In this document: piece after piece, positions 1 to 8,241 of the stretch
How the letters are laid out: each line of letters begins with the position of its first letter
How positions within the stretch are numbered: the stretch's first letter is position 1
Assembly: GCA_025964255.1 (NCBI GenBank)
Contig: JAOPZF010000264.1
Location: 1 to 42,571 of the forward strand
DNA length: 42,571 nt
Source of the DNA: Solirubrobacterales bacterium
GTDB taxonomy: Bacteria; Actinomycetota; Thermoleophilia; Solirubrobacterales; 70-9
Direction of reading: 5' to 3'
Program-made: the position numbers and the translations under genes
The notes under the pieces: model-generated
Told to the model about the DNA's origin: nothing
Databases searched by the model: none
Seen by the model: only the letters and a program-made list of their open reading frames with translations

Positions 1-326
1 TCCGCGCCCGCGGGCCCTTCGAGCGGCTGCCCGCGGCCGCCTCCGACGCCTACTTCGCGAGCCGCGCTCGGGAGAGTCGGCTCGGCGCCTGGGCCTCGCC
101 GCAGTCGCGGCCGCTCGCCGACCGGGCGGAGCTAGTCGCGCGCCTCGCTGGGGTCCGCGAGCGCTTCGCCGAGGTGGAGGACGTCCCCCGCCCGGAGACC
201 TGGGGCGGCTTCGTCCTCCGCCCGCGGACGATCGAGTTCTGGCAGGGGCACCAGGCCCGCCTCCACGACCGCCTCCTCTACACGCGTGCGGCGGACGGCT
301 GGAGCATCCAGCGCCTGGCTCCCTGA
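1..326 (+). CDS. pdxH: Pyridoxamine 5'-phosphate oxidase, C-terminal part (5' end outside window)
   Basis: Oxidises pyridoxine or pyridoxamine 5'-phosphate to pyridoxal 5'-phosphate with FMN, in the cytoplasm. The frame is open from base 3 and ends at TGA 324-326, giving about 107 residues. The tail matches the PdxH C-terminus closely: a SRLGAWASPQS segment, then RPETWGGFVLRP, IEFWQG and RLHDR, and a final RLAP. These are the substrate- and FMN-contacting blocks of the family. The N-terminal half lies upstream of the window. No link to the catabolic genes downstream is evident. Confidence 0.93.
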   Translation, partial: RARGPFERLPAAASDAYFASRARESRLGAWASPQSRPLADRAELVARLAGVRERFAEVEDVPRPETWGGFVLRPRTIEFWQGHQARLHDRLLYTRAADGWSIQRLAP

Positions 327-382
327 GCAGGACCTCTACTTCGAATCGGCGAGACGGAGGCCATCGCGGGAGACTCCGGTCT

Positions 383-868
383 ATGAGCGGCGAGTCGATC
401 CCGCTGATTCGCGAGGAGGAGATCCGTGGGCGGGTCGCGAGGGTCTTTGCCCGGCGGCGGGGGGAGCTCGAAGGGATGCTGCCGGGGGCGCGGATCGAGC
501 ACGTCGGCTCGACCGCCGTGCCGGGATCGCTGACCAAGGGGGATCTCGACATCTGCATGATCGTCGCGGGCCCGGAGTTCGAGCGGGCGAGCGGCGTCCT
601 CGCCGACCGCTTTGAGATCCACCAGCCGGAGAACTGGTCGGCGACCCTCGCCAGCTTCACCGCGCCGAACGAGGACGGCATCGACGTCGGCATCCAGCTC
701 GTCCCGGCGGGCAGCGCGGATGAGCGCCACTTCGTCGGCTGGCGCGACCGCCTCCGCGCCGACCCCGAGCTCCGCACCCGCTACGACGAGGTAAAGCGCC
801 GCCACCAGGACGGCGGCATGGACGCTTACCGAGCGGCGAAGGAGCAGCTGATCCGGGCTTCGGACTAG
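383..868 (+). CDS. GrpB family protein (UPF0157, nucleotidyltransferase-like)
   Basis: A 161-residue protein, the usual size for GrpB/UPF0157. It carries the family signature HVGSTAVPGS followed by KGDLDI, which resembles the GS...D-x-D metal site of the nucleotidyltransferase fold. A second acidic pair lies near DGIDVGI at about residue 93. The biochemical role of the family is poorly known; some members are fused to dephospho-CoA kinase. The gene lies 56 nt after pdxH in the same direction and could be cotranscribed. There is no clear Shine-Dalgarno before ATG 383, so the start is moderately certain. Confidence 0.85.
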   Translation: MSGESIPLIREEEIRGRVARVFARRRGELEGMLPGARIEHVGSTAVPGSLTKGDLDICMIVAGPEFERASGVLADRFEIHQPENWSATLASFTAPNEDGIDVGIQLVPAGSADERHFVGWRDRLRADPELRTRYDEVKRRHQDGGMDAYRAAKEQLIRASD

Positions 869-905
869 CCCGGCCCCGACTCCACTGCACGGCTATCGGT
901 CTCCT

Positions 906-933
906 GTTGATCAACATCAACGTTGATGCTGTT
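906..933. promoter_or_regulatory. TetR-type operator, site 1 (core 916-933)
   Basis: The core ATCAACGTTGATGCTGTT matches the 18-bp motif found at eight places in this window. It contains a perfect 14-bp palindrome (915-928) and abuts a perfect 10-bp palindrome GTTGATCAAC (906-915). It ends 14 nt before the ATG of the SDR gene at 948, so a bound repressor would cover the promoter or leader. Confidence 0.75.
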
Positions 934-947
934 AGGATCCGGACGGG

Positions 948-1865
948 ATGACGGAGGAGTCGAAAGGGCTGCTCGAGGGACGCGGGATCGTCGTGACCGG
1001 CGCCGGTCGCGGACTCGGCCGCGCCTACGCGATCGACGCGGCACGAGCCGGCGCCGCGGTCGTCGTCAACGACGTCGATGCCGGCCCGGCCGAGGCGGTG
1101 GTGGCCGAGATCGCCACGCTCGGCGGCCAGGCCCGTGTCAGCACCCACGACATCAGCGACGCCGCCGAGGCCGAGGCGCTCATCGCGGCCTGCGTCGACG
1201 CGTTCGGCCATCTCGACGGCCTCGTCAACAACGCCGGGCTCTACCACGAGGCACCGATCTGGGAGGAGGAACCGGCCCGCGCTCGCCGTGTCGTCGAGGT
1301 CAACCTGATCGGCGCGATGAACTGCACGATCTTCGCGGCGCGGGCGATGGCCGCCGGCGGCTCGATCGTCAACGCCTCCTCGGGCGGCATGTTCGGTTTC
1401 CCGACCACGGTCACCTACGGGACGACGAAGGGTGGCGTCGCGGCGCTCACCTACGGGGCGGCGCTCGACCTCGAAGAGCGCGGCGTCCGGGTCAACGCGA
1501 TCTCCCCCAAGGCCTTCACCCGGATGACCGCGAACGCCCTCGGCCGTGACGCGAAACCGCTCGGCGGCGACGAGGCACCGCTCGCCGACATCGAAAACCG
1601 CCTTCCCGAGACGATCGCCCCGCTCACCACCTTCCTGCTCAGCGACCTCGCCGTCGGCATCACCGGCCAGTTCCTGCGCTTCGACGGCCAACTCCTCTCG
1701 GTCGTCCCGACCGTCGCCTTCGCCGACCATCCCCATGAGTACGCCGAGGAGGGATGGACCCCGGAGGCCCTGTCGGCCGCCTTCGACGGCCCGCTCTCCC
1801 CCGCCCTCCAGCCGTTCGGGGTCGAGCGCCGCGTCCCGCCGCGCGTAGGATCCGGATCGGAATGA
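948..1865 (+). CDS. SDR family oxidoreductase, (R)-hydroxyacyl-CoA dehydrogenase-like
   Basis: Short-chain dehydrogenase of 305 residues. The NAD(P)-binding motif TGAGRGLGRAYA is at about 17-28, NNAG at about 90, and the catalytic YGTTK at about 158-162. The glycine motif followed by AVVVND resembles the dehydrogenase part of peroxisomal multifunctional enzyme 2, so a 3-hydroxyacyl-CoA substrate is plausible but not shown. The C-terminus extends some 50 residues beyond the usual SDR core. Its stop overlaps the next start (ATGA at 1862), so it is translationally coupled to the HMG-CoA lyase-like gene. Operator site 1 lies directly upstream and the Shine-Dalgarno is weak, suggesting a short leader. 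Confidence 0.88.
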   Translation: MTEESKGLLEGRGIVVTGAGRGLGRAYAIDAARAGAAVVVNDVDAGPAEAVVAEIATLGGQARVSTHDISDAAEAEALIAACVDAFGHLDGLVNNAGLYHEAPIWEEEPARARRVVEVNLIGAMNCTIFAARAMAAGGSIVNASSGGMFGFPTTVTYGTTKGGVAALTYGAALDLEERGVRVNAISPKAFTRMTANALGRDAKPLGGDEAPLADIENRLPETIAPLTTFLLSDLAVGITGQFLRFDGQLLSVVPTVAFADHPHEYAEEGWTPEALSAAFDGPLSPALQPFGVERRVPPRVGSGSE

Positions 1866-2776
1866 GCGACGCCGACCGGTATCCAGCGGGGGTCGAAATT
1901 TGTGACGTCGGGCCGCGGGACGGGCTGCAGAACGAGGGCAGGTCGCTGGCGCCGGAGGTGCGGGCGGAGCTTTGCGATCGGCTCGCGGGCGCCGGGCTGC
2001 GGCGGATCGAGGCGGTGTCGTTCGTCAATCCGGCGCGGGTGCCGCAGATGGCGGGCGCCGAGGAGGTGATGGAAGGGATCGACCGGGTCGAGGGGGTCAG
2101 CTACTCGGGGCTCGTGCTCAACGGGCGCGGGTACGAGCGGGCGCTTGCCGCCGGGGTCGACGAGGTCCACTACGCCTTCCCCGTCACCGACACCTTCGCC
2201 GAGCGCAATCAGGGGACGTCCGTCGAGGCGGCGATCGACACCGCCGCCAAGATCACCTCGCGTGCCCACGAGGACGGCCTGCGGGTGTCCGTGACTCTCG
2301 CCGCTTCGTTCGGCTGCCCGTTCGAGGGGCGGGTCGCGACCGACCACGTCATCTCGGTCGCCGAGCGGGTGCTCGCCGGCGCGCCCGACGAGATCGTCCT
2401 CGCCGACACGATCGGGGTCGGCGTCCCCTCCCAGGCGACCGAGCTGGTCGAGCGCACTCTCGCCCTCGGCGCCAAGGTCGGCTGTCACTTCCACAACACC
2501 CGCAACACCGGCTTCGCCAACGCCATCGCCGCCCTCGAAGCGGGCGCCTCCCTCCTCGACGCATCGGTCGGTGGCAGCGGCGGCTGCCCCTTCGCCCCGG
2601 GCGCCGCGGGCAACATCGCCACCGAGGACCTCATCTACATGTTCGACGGCATGGGCGTCGAGACCGGCATCGACCTCGACGCCCTGCTCGCGATCACGCC
2701 CTGGCTCGCCGAGCAACTCGGCCGCGAGCTGCCGAGCATGACCTCGAAGGCGCCGCCGTTCCCGACGCCCGCCTAG
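1862..2776 (+). CDS. Hydroxymethylglutaryl-CoA lyase family protein
   Basis: Cleaves HMG-CoA, or a related 3-hydroxy-3-methylacyl-CoA, to acetyl-CoA and a 3-oxoacid. The 304-residue TIM barrel starts with DVGPRDGLQNE (catalytic Arg19/Asp20) and ends with the lyase signature GGCPFAPGAAGN, whose Cys (about 242) sits on the active-site loop, followed by ATEDLIYM. ATG 1862 was chosen because it overlaps the upstream stop as ATGA and begins just before the first strand. It may act on the terminal branched product of this cluster, as in leucine or acyclic terpene catabolism. The gene converges with the CaiB-type gene: the shared CTAG at 2773-2776 supplies the TAG stop of both. Confidence 0.92.
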   Translation: MSDADRYPAGVEICDVGPRDGLQNEGRSLAPEVRAELCDRLAGAGLRRIEAVSFVNPARVPQMAGAEEVMEGIDRVEGVSYSGLVLNGRGYERALAAGVDEVHYAFPVTDTFAERNQGTSVEAAIDTAAKITSRAHEDGLRVSVTLAASFGCPFEGRVATDHVISVAERVLAGAPDEIVLADTIGVGVPSQATELVERTLALGAKVGCHFHNTRNTGFANAIAALEAGASLLDASVGGSGGCPFAPGAAGNIATEDLIYMFDGMGVETGIDLDALLAITPWLAEQLGRELPSMTSKAPPFPTPA

Positions 2777-3969
2777 ATCACGCCGTCGTCGCGGAGCTCT
2801 TTACGGCGATCGGCGTCGAACCCGGCTTCCTCCAACACGTCATCGGTGTCGACGCCGAGCTGCCAGCGTGCCGATTGGCGGATCGAACCGGGGGTCACGG
2901 TCAGCTTGGGGACGACGCCGGGGACGGTCGAGGTGCCGTGGACTTCGTCCTCGACCTCGACCAGGAGCTCGCGTTCGCGGAAGTAGGGGTCGTTGTAGAT
3001 GTCCTCGGCCGAGTAGACCAAAGCGCAGACGACGCCCGCGCCGTTCACCGTCTCGTCGAGCTCGGCCGCCGTGTAGCCGGAGGCCCAGGCACCGATCAGG
3101 TCGTCGAGCTCGTCCTCGTGCTCGCCGCGCGCGTGGTGGTCGACGTAGCGCGGGTCCTCGGCGAGCTCGGGGTGGCCCATCAGGGTCGCGAGCCGTTTCC
3201 AGAGCGTGTCGTGGTTGGCGGCGATCACCACCCAGCGCTTGTCCTTGGAGAGGTAGACGTTGCTGGGCGCGATCCGCGGCAGGCGCGAGCCGGTCGGCTG
3301 GCGGACGATCCCCGTCTTCTCGTACTCGAGCACGGCGCTCTCGGTGAGGGCGAAGCAGGCGTCGGTGATCGAGGCGTCGACGACCTGCCCCCCCGCCCCG
3401 CCCGCGTCGCGCGCGTAGAGCGCCAGCAGGATCCCCTGGAAGGCCGACTGCGCGGCGAGCGTGTCGCCGAGCGAGATGCCCGAGCGCGGAGGGGCCTGGT
3501 CGGGGTGGCCGTTGATGTGGCGCAGGCCGCCGATCGCCTCGCCCGCTGAGGCAAATCCAGGACGGTCGCGGTAGCGCCCCGTCTGCCCGTAGCCGGTCAC
3601 CCGGGCGTAGACGAGGCGCGGGTTCAGCTCGTGGAGCTGCTCGGGGCCGAGGCCCCAGCGCTCCATCGTCCCGGGGCGGAAGTTCTCGACCACGACGTCG
3701 GCCTGAGCGGCGAGGGCGCGGGCGACCTCCTGGCCCTCCTCGACCCGCAGGTTCAACGTCACCGAGCGCTTGTTGCGGGCGATGATCGACCACCACATCG
3801 AGCGGTCGTTGTGGCGCAGGCGCCCCCAGTCGCGCATCGCGTCGCCCTTCCCGGGCGCCTCGACCTTGACCACGTCGGCGCCGAAGTCACCCAGCAGCGA
3901 GCCGGTGTAGGGGCCGGCCAGGAGCTGGCCGAACTCGACGACGCGGATCCCGGCGAGCGGCTCGGCCAT
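2773..3969 (-). CDS. CaiB/BaiF (class III) CoA transferase
   Basis: Transfers CoA between acyl groups through an aspartyl-CoA thioester intermediate. A 398-residue protein beginning MAEPLAGIRVVEFGQ, with ADVVKVE at about 31-37, NKRSVTLNL at about 66-74 and VVVENFRPG at about 92-100, all typical family blocks. Asp169 in SLGDT falls at the position of the catalytic aspartate of formyl-CoA transferase. The start at 3969 gives the normal family length and overlaps the upstream stop by one base (TGATG). It is the last gene of a six-gene operon starting at 9432. The acyl donor and acceptor are unknown. Confidence 0.92.
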   Translation of the reverse strand: MAEPLAGIRVVEFGQLLAGPYTGSLLGDFGADVVKVEAPGKGDAMRDWGRLRHNDRSMWWSIIARNKRSVTLNLRVEEGQEVARALAAQADVVVENFRPGTMERWGLGPEQLHELNPRLVYARVTGYGQTGRYRDRPGFASAGEAIGGLRHINGHPDQAPPRSGISLGDTLAAQSAFQGILLALYARDAGGAGGQVVDASITDACFALTESAVLEYEKTGIVRQPTGSRLPRIAPSNVYLSKDKRWVVIAANHDTLWKRLATLMGHPELAEDPRYVDHHARGEHEDELDDLIGAWASGYTAAELDETVNGAGVVCALVYSAEDIYNDPYFRERELLVEVEDEVHGTSTVPGVVPKLTVTPGSIRQSARWQLGVDTDDVLEEAGFDADRRKELRDDGVI

Positions 3970-4715
3970 CAGGACCGCGCCTCCGCCAGCGCCCGGCGGG
4001 CGACCACGTAGCCGCGAGCGGCGGCGCGCTCGAGCACCGCGGAGGCGGCCTCGCGCTCGGCCTCGGTCGGCGCGGTCCAGTCGGTTGCTGCGTCCATGCG
4101 TACCCCCAAACTTTTCAGGTGTGTGAGTGCCTCGGCGGCTCCGGCGACGTTCTCGTCGACCCTGAGCAGGCGCGGCGGGTCGGTGTCGAGCCCGACGATG
4201 CCCCAACGGGTGACCAGGCGGACCGGGACTCCGGCGGGCGGGCACGCGGTGACGTGCTCGACCGCGGTGACAATCCGGCCCGGGGTGTCGGCGCCGTGCA
4301 GGAGGACCAGTTCGTGGGCGGCGGCCGCGGCGTCGGCGGCGCCCCCGCCGCCGGGCAGGCGGACCTCGGGCCTCGCGTAGGAACCGATCGCGGTCGAGTT
4401 GACGCGGCCGCGGATGTCGAGGTTGGCGGCGTCGAGGACGACCCGGTCGGCACGGCGGACGATCCCGGCGAAGACCGCCGCGGTCGAGCCGCACCAGGAG
4501 AGCGCCGAGCCGAAGGCGGCGAAGTCGGTGGTCGAGGTCGGCAGCTCATCGGCGGCGCCGTGGGTGATCGCGCCGGCCTCGAAGATCTGGGCGAAGGCGT
4601 CGGGGGCGAGCCGTGCGGCGGTCTCGCCGGCGAGCACCGGCCAGTGGAAGCCGGTGAAGACCCAGCCGCCGCGGGTGTACTCACGCGAGGCGCGGGCGAG
4701 GAAGTCGACGCTCAT
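3969..4715 (-). CDS. Class I CoA transferase, subunit B (glutaconate CoA-transferase/IpdB-like)
   Basis: A 248-residue subunit of the class I CoA transferase fold. An EAG motif near residue 46 falls where GctB-type subunits carry the catalytic glutamate, and a GGGGAADAA stretch near residue 122 fits the glycine-rich segment of the family. It overlaps subunit A by 4 nt (ATGA at 4712-4715), as expected for an alpha/beta complex. The closest functional models are glutaconate CoA-transferase and the IpdAB ring-opening hydrolase of steroid catabolism. The sequence alone does not decide between them. Confidence 0.8.
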   Translation of the reverse strand: MSVDFLARASREYTRGGWVFTGFHWPVLAGETAARLAPDAFAQIFEAGAITHGAADELPTSTTDFAAFGSALSWCGSTAAVFAGIVRRADRVVLDAANLDIRGRVNSTAIGSYARPEVRLPGGGGAADAAAAAHELVLLHGADTPGRIVTAVEHVTACPPAGVPVRLVTRWGIVGLDTDPPRLLRVDENVAGAAEALTHLKSLGVRMDAATDWTAPTEAEREAASAVLERAAARGYVVARRALAEARS

Positions 4716-5455
4716 GCTGACGCCCCCGCGTAGGTCTCGTAGGCGGCGACATCGCGCTCGTAGAGACCGGGGACGCCATCCGGCGCCGCGGCCCCGGGGT
4801 GCTCGACGATCAGGTCGATGAGGATCGAGGGCAGGGCGACCCCGGTGAGTTGGAGGTCGATGATCTGCTCGACGACGGCGACGGTCCGCCTCGCCGCGGC
4901 GACCGCGGCGGGGGCCTCGCCGGCGGGGGCGCCGATCTGGACATTGCCTTCGTGGTCAGCGCTCCGTCCGTGGACGAAGGCGACGTCGGGACGCAGGGCG
5001 CGCACGACCGTAGCCTGGCCGAACGGGCTCTCGGCGGTGCCGATCATCTCCGGCGTCCAGTCCGGGTATCCGGTGCCGGGATCGAGCGCGACCGGGGCGA
5101 AGGGGACGCCGGCGGCGCCCGCCTCGAGCGCCGCGACCAGGGCGCCGAGCGGCAGCTCATGGAAGCGCACCTCGCTCCCCTCCTCCCAGGCGGCGCGGAA
5201 GGCGCGGGTCGGACGTGGGCCGACCGGGCTCCAACAGTGGGTGAAGGTGACCTCGGCGGCGACGCCCTCGGCGAGCAGGCGGTCGAGCAGGATGCCGCCC
5301 GATCCGACGACCAGGTGCAGGTCCCTCCGACCCTGTCGGATCAGCTCCTCGGCGACCGCGAAGAGCTGGGTGCCGAAGTTGCCGATCCAGACGCAATCGC
5401 CGTCGGCGACGGTCGACGCGACGGCGTCCTCCAGGCTGGGCAAGTCGATGCTCAT
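4712..5455 (-). CDS. Class I CoA transferase, subunit A (glutaconate CoA-transferase/IpdA-like)
   Basis: A 247-residue partner of the following gene. The N-terminal region (DAVASTVADGDCVWIGNFG) and LHLVVGSGG near residue 46 match the alpha subunit of class I CoA transferases. FVHGRSADHEGNVQIG near 158-173 is the usual A-subunit core (DPEGN-like). It starts with an ATGA overlap on the hydroxyacyl-CoA dehydrogenase gene. Position in a beta-oxidation operon suggests activation or thiolytic/hydrolytic processing of a dicarboxylic or 3-oxo acyl-CoA. An IpdA-like role is an alternative. Confidence 0.8.
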   Translation of the reverse strand: MSIDLPSLEDAVASTVADGDCVWIGNFGTQLFAVAEELIRQGRRDLHLVVGSGGILLDRLLAEGVAAEVTFTHCWSPVGPRPTRAFRAAWEEGSEVRFHELPLGALVAALEAGAAGVPFAPVALDPGTGYPDWTPEMIGTAESPFGQATVVRALRPDVAFVHGRSADHEGNVQIGAPAGEAPAAVAAARRTVAVVEQIIDLQLTGVALPSILIDLIVEHPGAAAPDGVPGLYERDVAAYETYAGASA

Positions 5456-7044
5456 ATCGGCAGCCGTAGGAACGATTCGCCGCCGCCGCGCAGGCCGCGG
5501 CGGAGCTTCCCGGCGGCCCGGCGCACCAGCAACGGCGCCGGCCGGTAGCGGGGATCGCCGAAGGACTCCTGCATGCCTCGCAGTCCCGCCAGCACGGTCC
5601 CCTCGCCACGCGCCGCGAGCACCTCGAGCGGACCGCGCGGGTGGTTCATGCCCAGCTTCAGTGCCAGATCGACCGCCGTTTCCTCGGCCGTCCCCTCCTC
5701 GACCACGCCGATCGCCTCGTTGGTCAGCGTGTACTGGAGCCTGTCGGCGACCAGGCCCGGCAGCGCGAGCACCTCGACCGAGGGCGCGCCGATCGCATCG
5801 AGCAACCCCGCCGTCGCCGACACCGAGGCGATCCCGGCCTCCTCGTCGACGACGACCTCGGCGAACGGCGTCTCCCCTTCGGCGTGCAGCCGGATCCAGC
5901 CGGCGCCCTGCGGCAGCGCCGTCAGCCAGCCCGGATGTGAGGAGTCGACCAGCACCCGCGTCCCCGCCGACATCAGCTCGCGCACCGCGTGGACGTCGGC
6001 CTGGTCGCAGGAGGACGGGGCGCTGTAGACGGTCAGCGGGGCGACCGCGTCGGCCCCCCCGGCGATCGCCGGATGGGTGAGCAGCGCTCGCGCTCCCGGC
6101 CCGGAGACGGCGATCCGCCGCTCCGGCGCCTCGCCCGGCTCGCGCACCACCGCGGCCCGCGCCGCTTTCGGCGGCAGCTCGGCGTAGTCGTAGAAGCCCT
6201 GCCCGGCGGCGCGCCCGGTGGACCCGGCACGGACCAGCGCGCGGGCGATCGGGATCGGCCGGTAACGGGGGTCGCCGAACTCGCGCAGCGCGGTTTCGGA
6301 GGAGCCGAGGTGGGTGTGGAGGCCGGCGAAGTCGAGCAGCTCGAGCGGGCCCATGCGATGGCCGAGGGCGCCGCGCGCGATCGCGTCGACGACCGCCGGC
6401 TCGACCCCCTGGGTGACGAGCAGCTGGGCCTCGTAATAGAGCGGCCGGCAGACCCGGTTGACGATGAAGTTGGGCGAGTCGGCGCAGACGACCGGCGTCT
6501 TGCCGAGCGCCTCTACCCAGGCCTTCGCCCGCTCGACCACGGCGGCGTCGGTGCGCGGCCCGCGCACCACCTCGACCAGGCGCATTTTCTCGGCCGGGTT
6601 GAAGAAGTGGAGGCCGAGGACGCGCTCGGGGGCGCCGAAGGCGACGCCCATCTCGCCGATCGAGAGCGATGACGTGTTCGAGGCGACGACGAGCTCCGGC
6701 CCGCCGGCGGCGGCGATCTCGCCGAGCAGCTTCGCCTTCAGCTCCGGAATCTCGGCGACCGCCTCGATCACGAGGTCGGCCCCCGACACGGCCGCGGCGA
6801 GTGACTCGCCCGCCCCGACCGCCGGCGTCGGCGCGCCCTCGGCGACCTCCGAGCGCAGCAGGTCGAGCTGGCGCGCGGTCGTCTCGGCGTCGACGTCGAT
6901 GACCTGGACGGACGCGCCGACGCCGGCGAAGCAGCGGGCTATCCCCCGCCCCATCGGGCCGAGCCCGATGACGACGACCGACAACCCGTCGAGCGTCGGC
7001 GCGCCCGGCGCGCTCGTCCCGGTCGAGGCGTTGGCGGCGCTCAC
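5452..7044 (-). CDS. 3-hydroxyacyl-CoA dehydrogenase, long form with duplicated C-terminal domain
   Basis: Oxidises an L-3-hydroxyacyl-CoA with NAD+. The 530-residue protein has GLGPMGRG (28-35) in the Rossmann domain and HFFNPAEKMRLVEVV starting at His146, the catalytic His-Glu region. HCDH C-terminal domains lie at about 200-290 and again at about 440-520, both containing a GPLE(L/V)LD/A element and a GDPRYRP motif. This tandem architecture and size match PaaH-type enzymes, which act on 3-hydroxyadipyl-CoA. The start is GTG at 7044, overlapping the thiolase stop as GTGA. Confidence 0.92.
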   Translation of the reverse strand: MSAANASTGTSAPGAPTLDGLSVVVIGLGPMGRGIARCFAGVGASVQVIDVDAETTARQLDLLRSEVAEGAPTPAVGAGESLAAAVSGADLVIEAVAEIPELKAKLLGEIAAAGGPELVVASNTSSLSIGEMGVAFGAPERVLGLHFFNPAEKMRLVEVVRGPRTDAAVVERAKAWVEALGKTPVVCADSPNFIVNRVCRPLYYEAQLLVTQGVEPAVVDAIARGALGHRMGPLELLDFAGLHTHLGSSETALREFGDPRYRPIPIARALVRAGSTGRAAGQGFYDYAELPPKAARAAVVREPGEAPERRIAVSGPGARALLTHPAIAGGADAVAPLTVYSAPSSCDQADVHAVRELMSAGTRVLVDSSHPGWLTALPQGAGWIRLHAEGETPFAEVVVDEEAGIASVSATAGLLDAIGAPSVEVLALPGLVADRLQYTLTNEAIGVVEEGTAEETAVDLALKLGMNHPRGPLEVLAARGEGTVLAGLRGMQESFGDPRYRPAPLLVRRAAGKLRRGLRGGGESFLRLPI

Positions 7045-8240
7045 GAGACGCGCTCCAGCACCGCGGCGACGCCCTGGCCGCCGCCGACGCAGAGGCTCGC
7101 GACGCCTAATGACTCGCCTCTTCGTCCCAGCTCCCCGAGCACGCTGACCACCAGCCGGCAGCCGGTCTGCCCGGTCGGGTGCCCGAGCGCGATGCCGCCG
7201 CCGTTGACGTTGGTCCTCTCCTCGTCGAGCCCCAGCTCGCGGACGTTGTGGACGATCTGGGCGGCGAAGGCCTCGTTGATCTCGAACAGGTCGACGTCAT
7301 CCTTGACGACCTCGGCCGCGGCCAGCGCCTTGGGGATCGCCTCGACCGGCCCGACCCCCATCACCGCCGGCTCGACGCCGACCGCGGCGAACGAGCGCAG
7401 CACACCGATCGGGGTCAGCCCGTACTTCTCGACCGCCTCGCCGGAGGCGACGATGACCGACGCGCCGCCGTCGGCCATCTGGCTCGCGTTGCCCGCGGTG
7501 ACGGTGCCGTCGGCCTTGAACGAGGGACGCAGCTTCGCCAGCTTCTCCGGTGTCGAGTCCTCGCGGAAGGTCTCGTCGCGCTCGAGCCGCACCTCGTTGC
7601 CCTCCCACTCGGCGTCGACCGGCACCACCTCGTCGGCGAAGCGGCCGCTCGCCCAGGCGGCGGCGACGCGGGCGTGGCTACGCGCCGACCAGGCGTCCTG
7701 CGCCTCCCGCTCGATCCCGTAGCGCTCGGAGATCAGCTCGGCGGTTTCGCCCATGTTCATGTCGCAGATCGGGTCGGTGCCGCCGTCGCGCCAGCCGTCG
7801 TAGAGGACGATGTCGCCGCGTCGCTGTCCCTGCCAACGCAGGTTGTACGGGGTGAAGTAAGGCATCCGGCTCATCGACTCGGCGGCGACCGCGACGGCGA
7901 TCTCGGCGGCGCCGCTGCGCACCGCGTCGTCGGCCAGCGCCACCGACTTCAGACCCGAGGCGCAGGCCATGTTGATCGTCTGCGCGGGCACCCGCTCGGG
8001 CAGCTCGGCGCGCATCACCACCTGGCGGCCGGGGTTGGGACCATTCCCGGCCTGGCGGCAGTTGGAGAAGACGACCTCGTCGACCGCGTCGGCCGGGACC
8101 CCGGCGCGCTCCAAGACCGCCCGCAACGTGTACGCCCCCAGTTGCACCACCGGGAGCTCGGTCAGCGCGCCCCCGTAGCGCCCGTTCGGGGTGCGGACGG
8201 CGCCGACGATGAAGGACTCGCGCCCGGCTCGCGTAGCCAT
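7041..8240 (-). CDS. Acetyl-CoA acyltransferase (thiolase)
   Basis: Cleaves 3-oxoacyl-CoA with CoA to acetyl-CoA and a shortened acyl-CoA. The 399-residue protein has the nucleophile Cys93 in NMACASGLKS, NEAFAAQ near 315, His354 in GGGIALGHPTG and Cys384 in ASLCVGGGQG, all at standard thiolase positions. ATG 8240 gives the normal N-terminus (SFIVGAVRTPNGRYGG). A longer open frame upstream would add 53 residues inside the acyl-CoA dehydrogenase gene and is not expected. One base separates it from the upstream stop. Confidence 0.95.
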   Translation of the reverse strand: MATRAGRESFIVGAVRTPNGRYGGALTELPVVQLGAYTLRAVLERAGVPADAVDEVVFSNCRQAGNGPNPGRQVVMRAELPERVPAQTINMACASGLKSVALADDAVRSGAAEIAVAVAAESMSRMPYFTPYNLRWQGQRRGDIVLYDGWRDGGTDPICDMNMGETAELISERYGIEREAQDAWSARSHARVAAAWASGRFADEVVPVDAEWEGNEVRLERDETFREDSTPEKLAKLRPSFKADGTVTAGNASQMADGGASVIVASGEAVEKYGLTPIGVLRSFAAVGVEPAVMGVGPVEAIPKALAAAEVVKDDVDLFEINEAFAAQIVHNVRELGLDEERTNVNGGGIALGHPTGQTGCRLVVSVLGELGRRGESLGVASLCVGGGQGVAAVLERVS

Positions 8241-8241
8241 C

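Noticed and set aside
3970-4494. N-terminal extension of the CaiB-type transferase to 4494
   Set aside because: The added residues are Arg/Pro-rich and overlap CoA transferase subunit B. The family begins at MAEPLAGIRVVEF.
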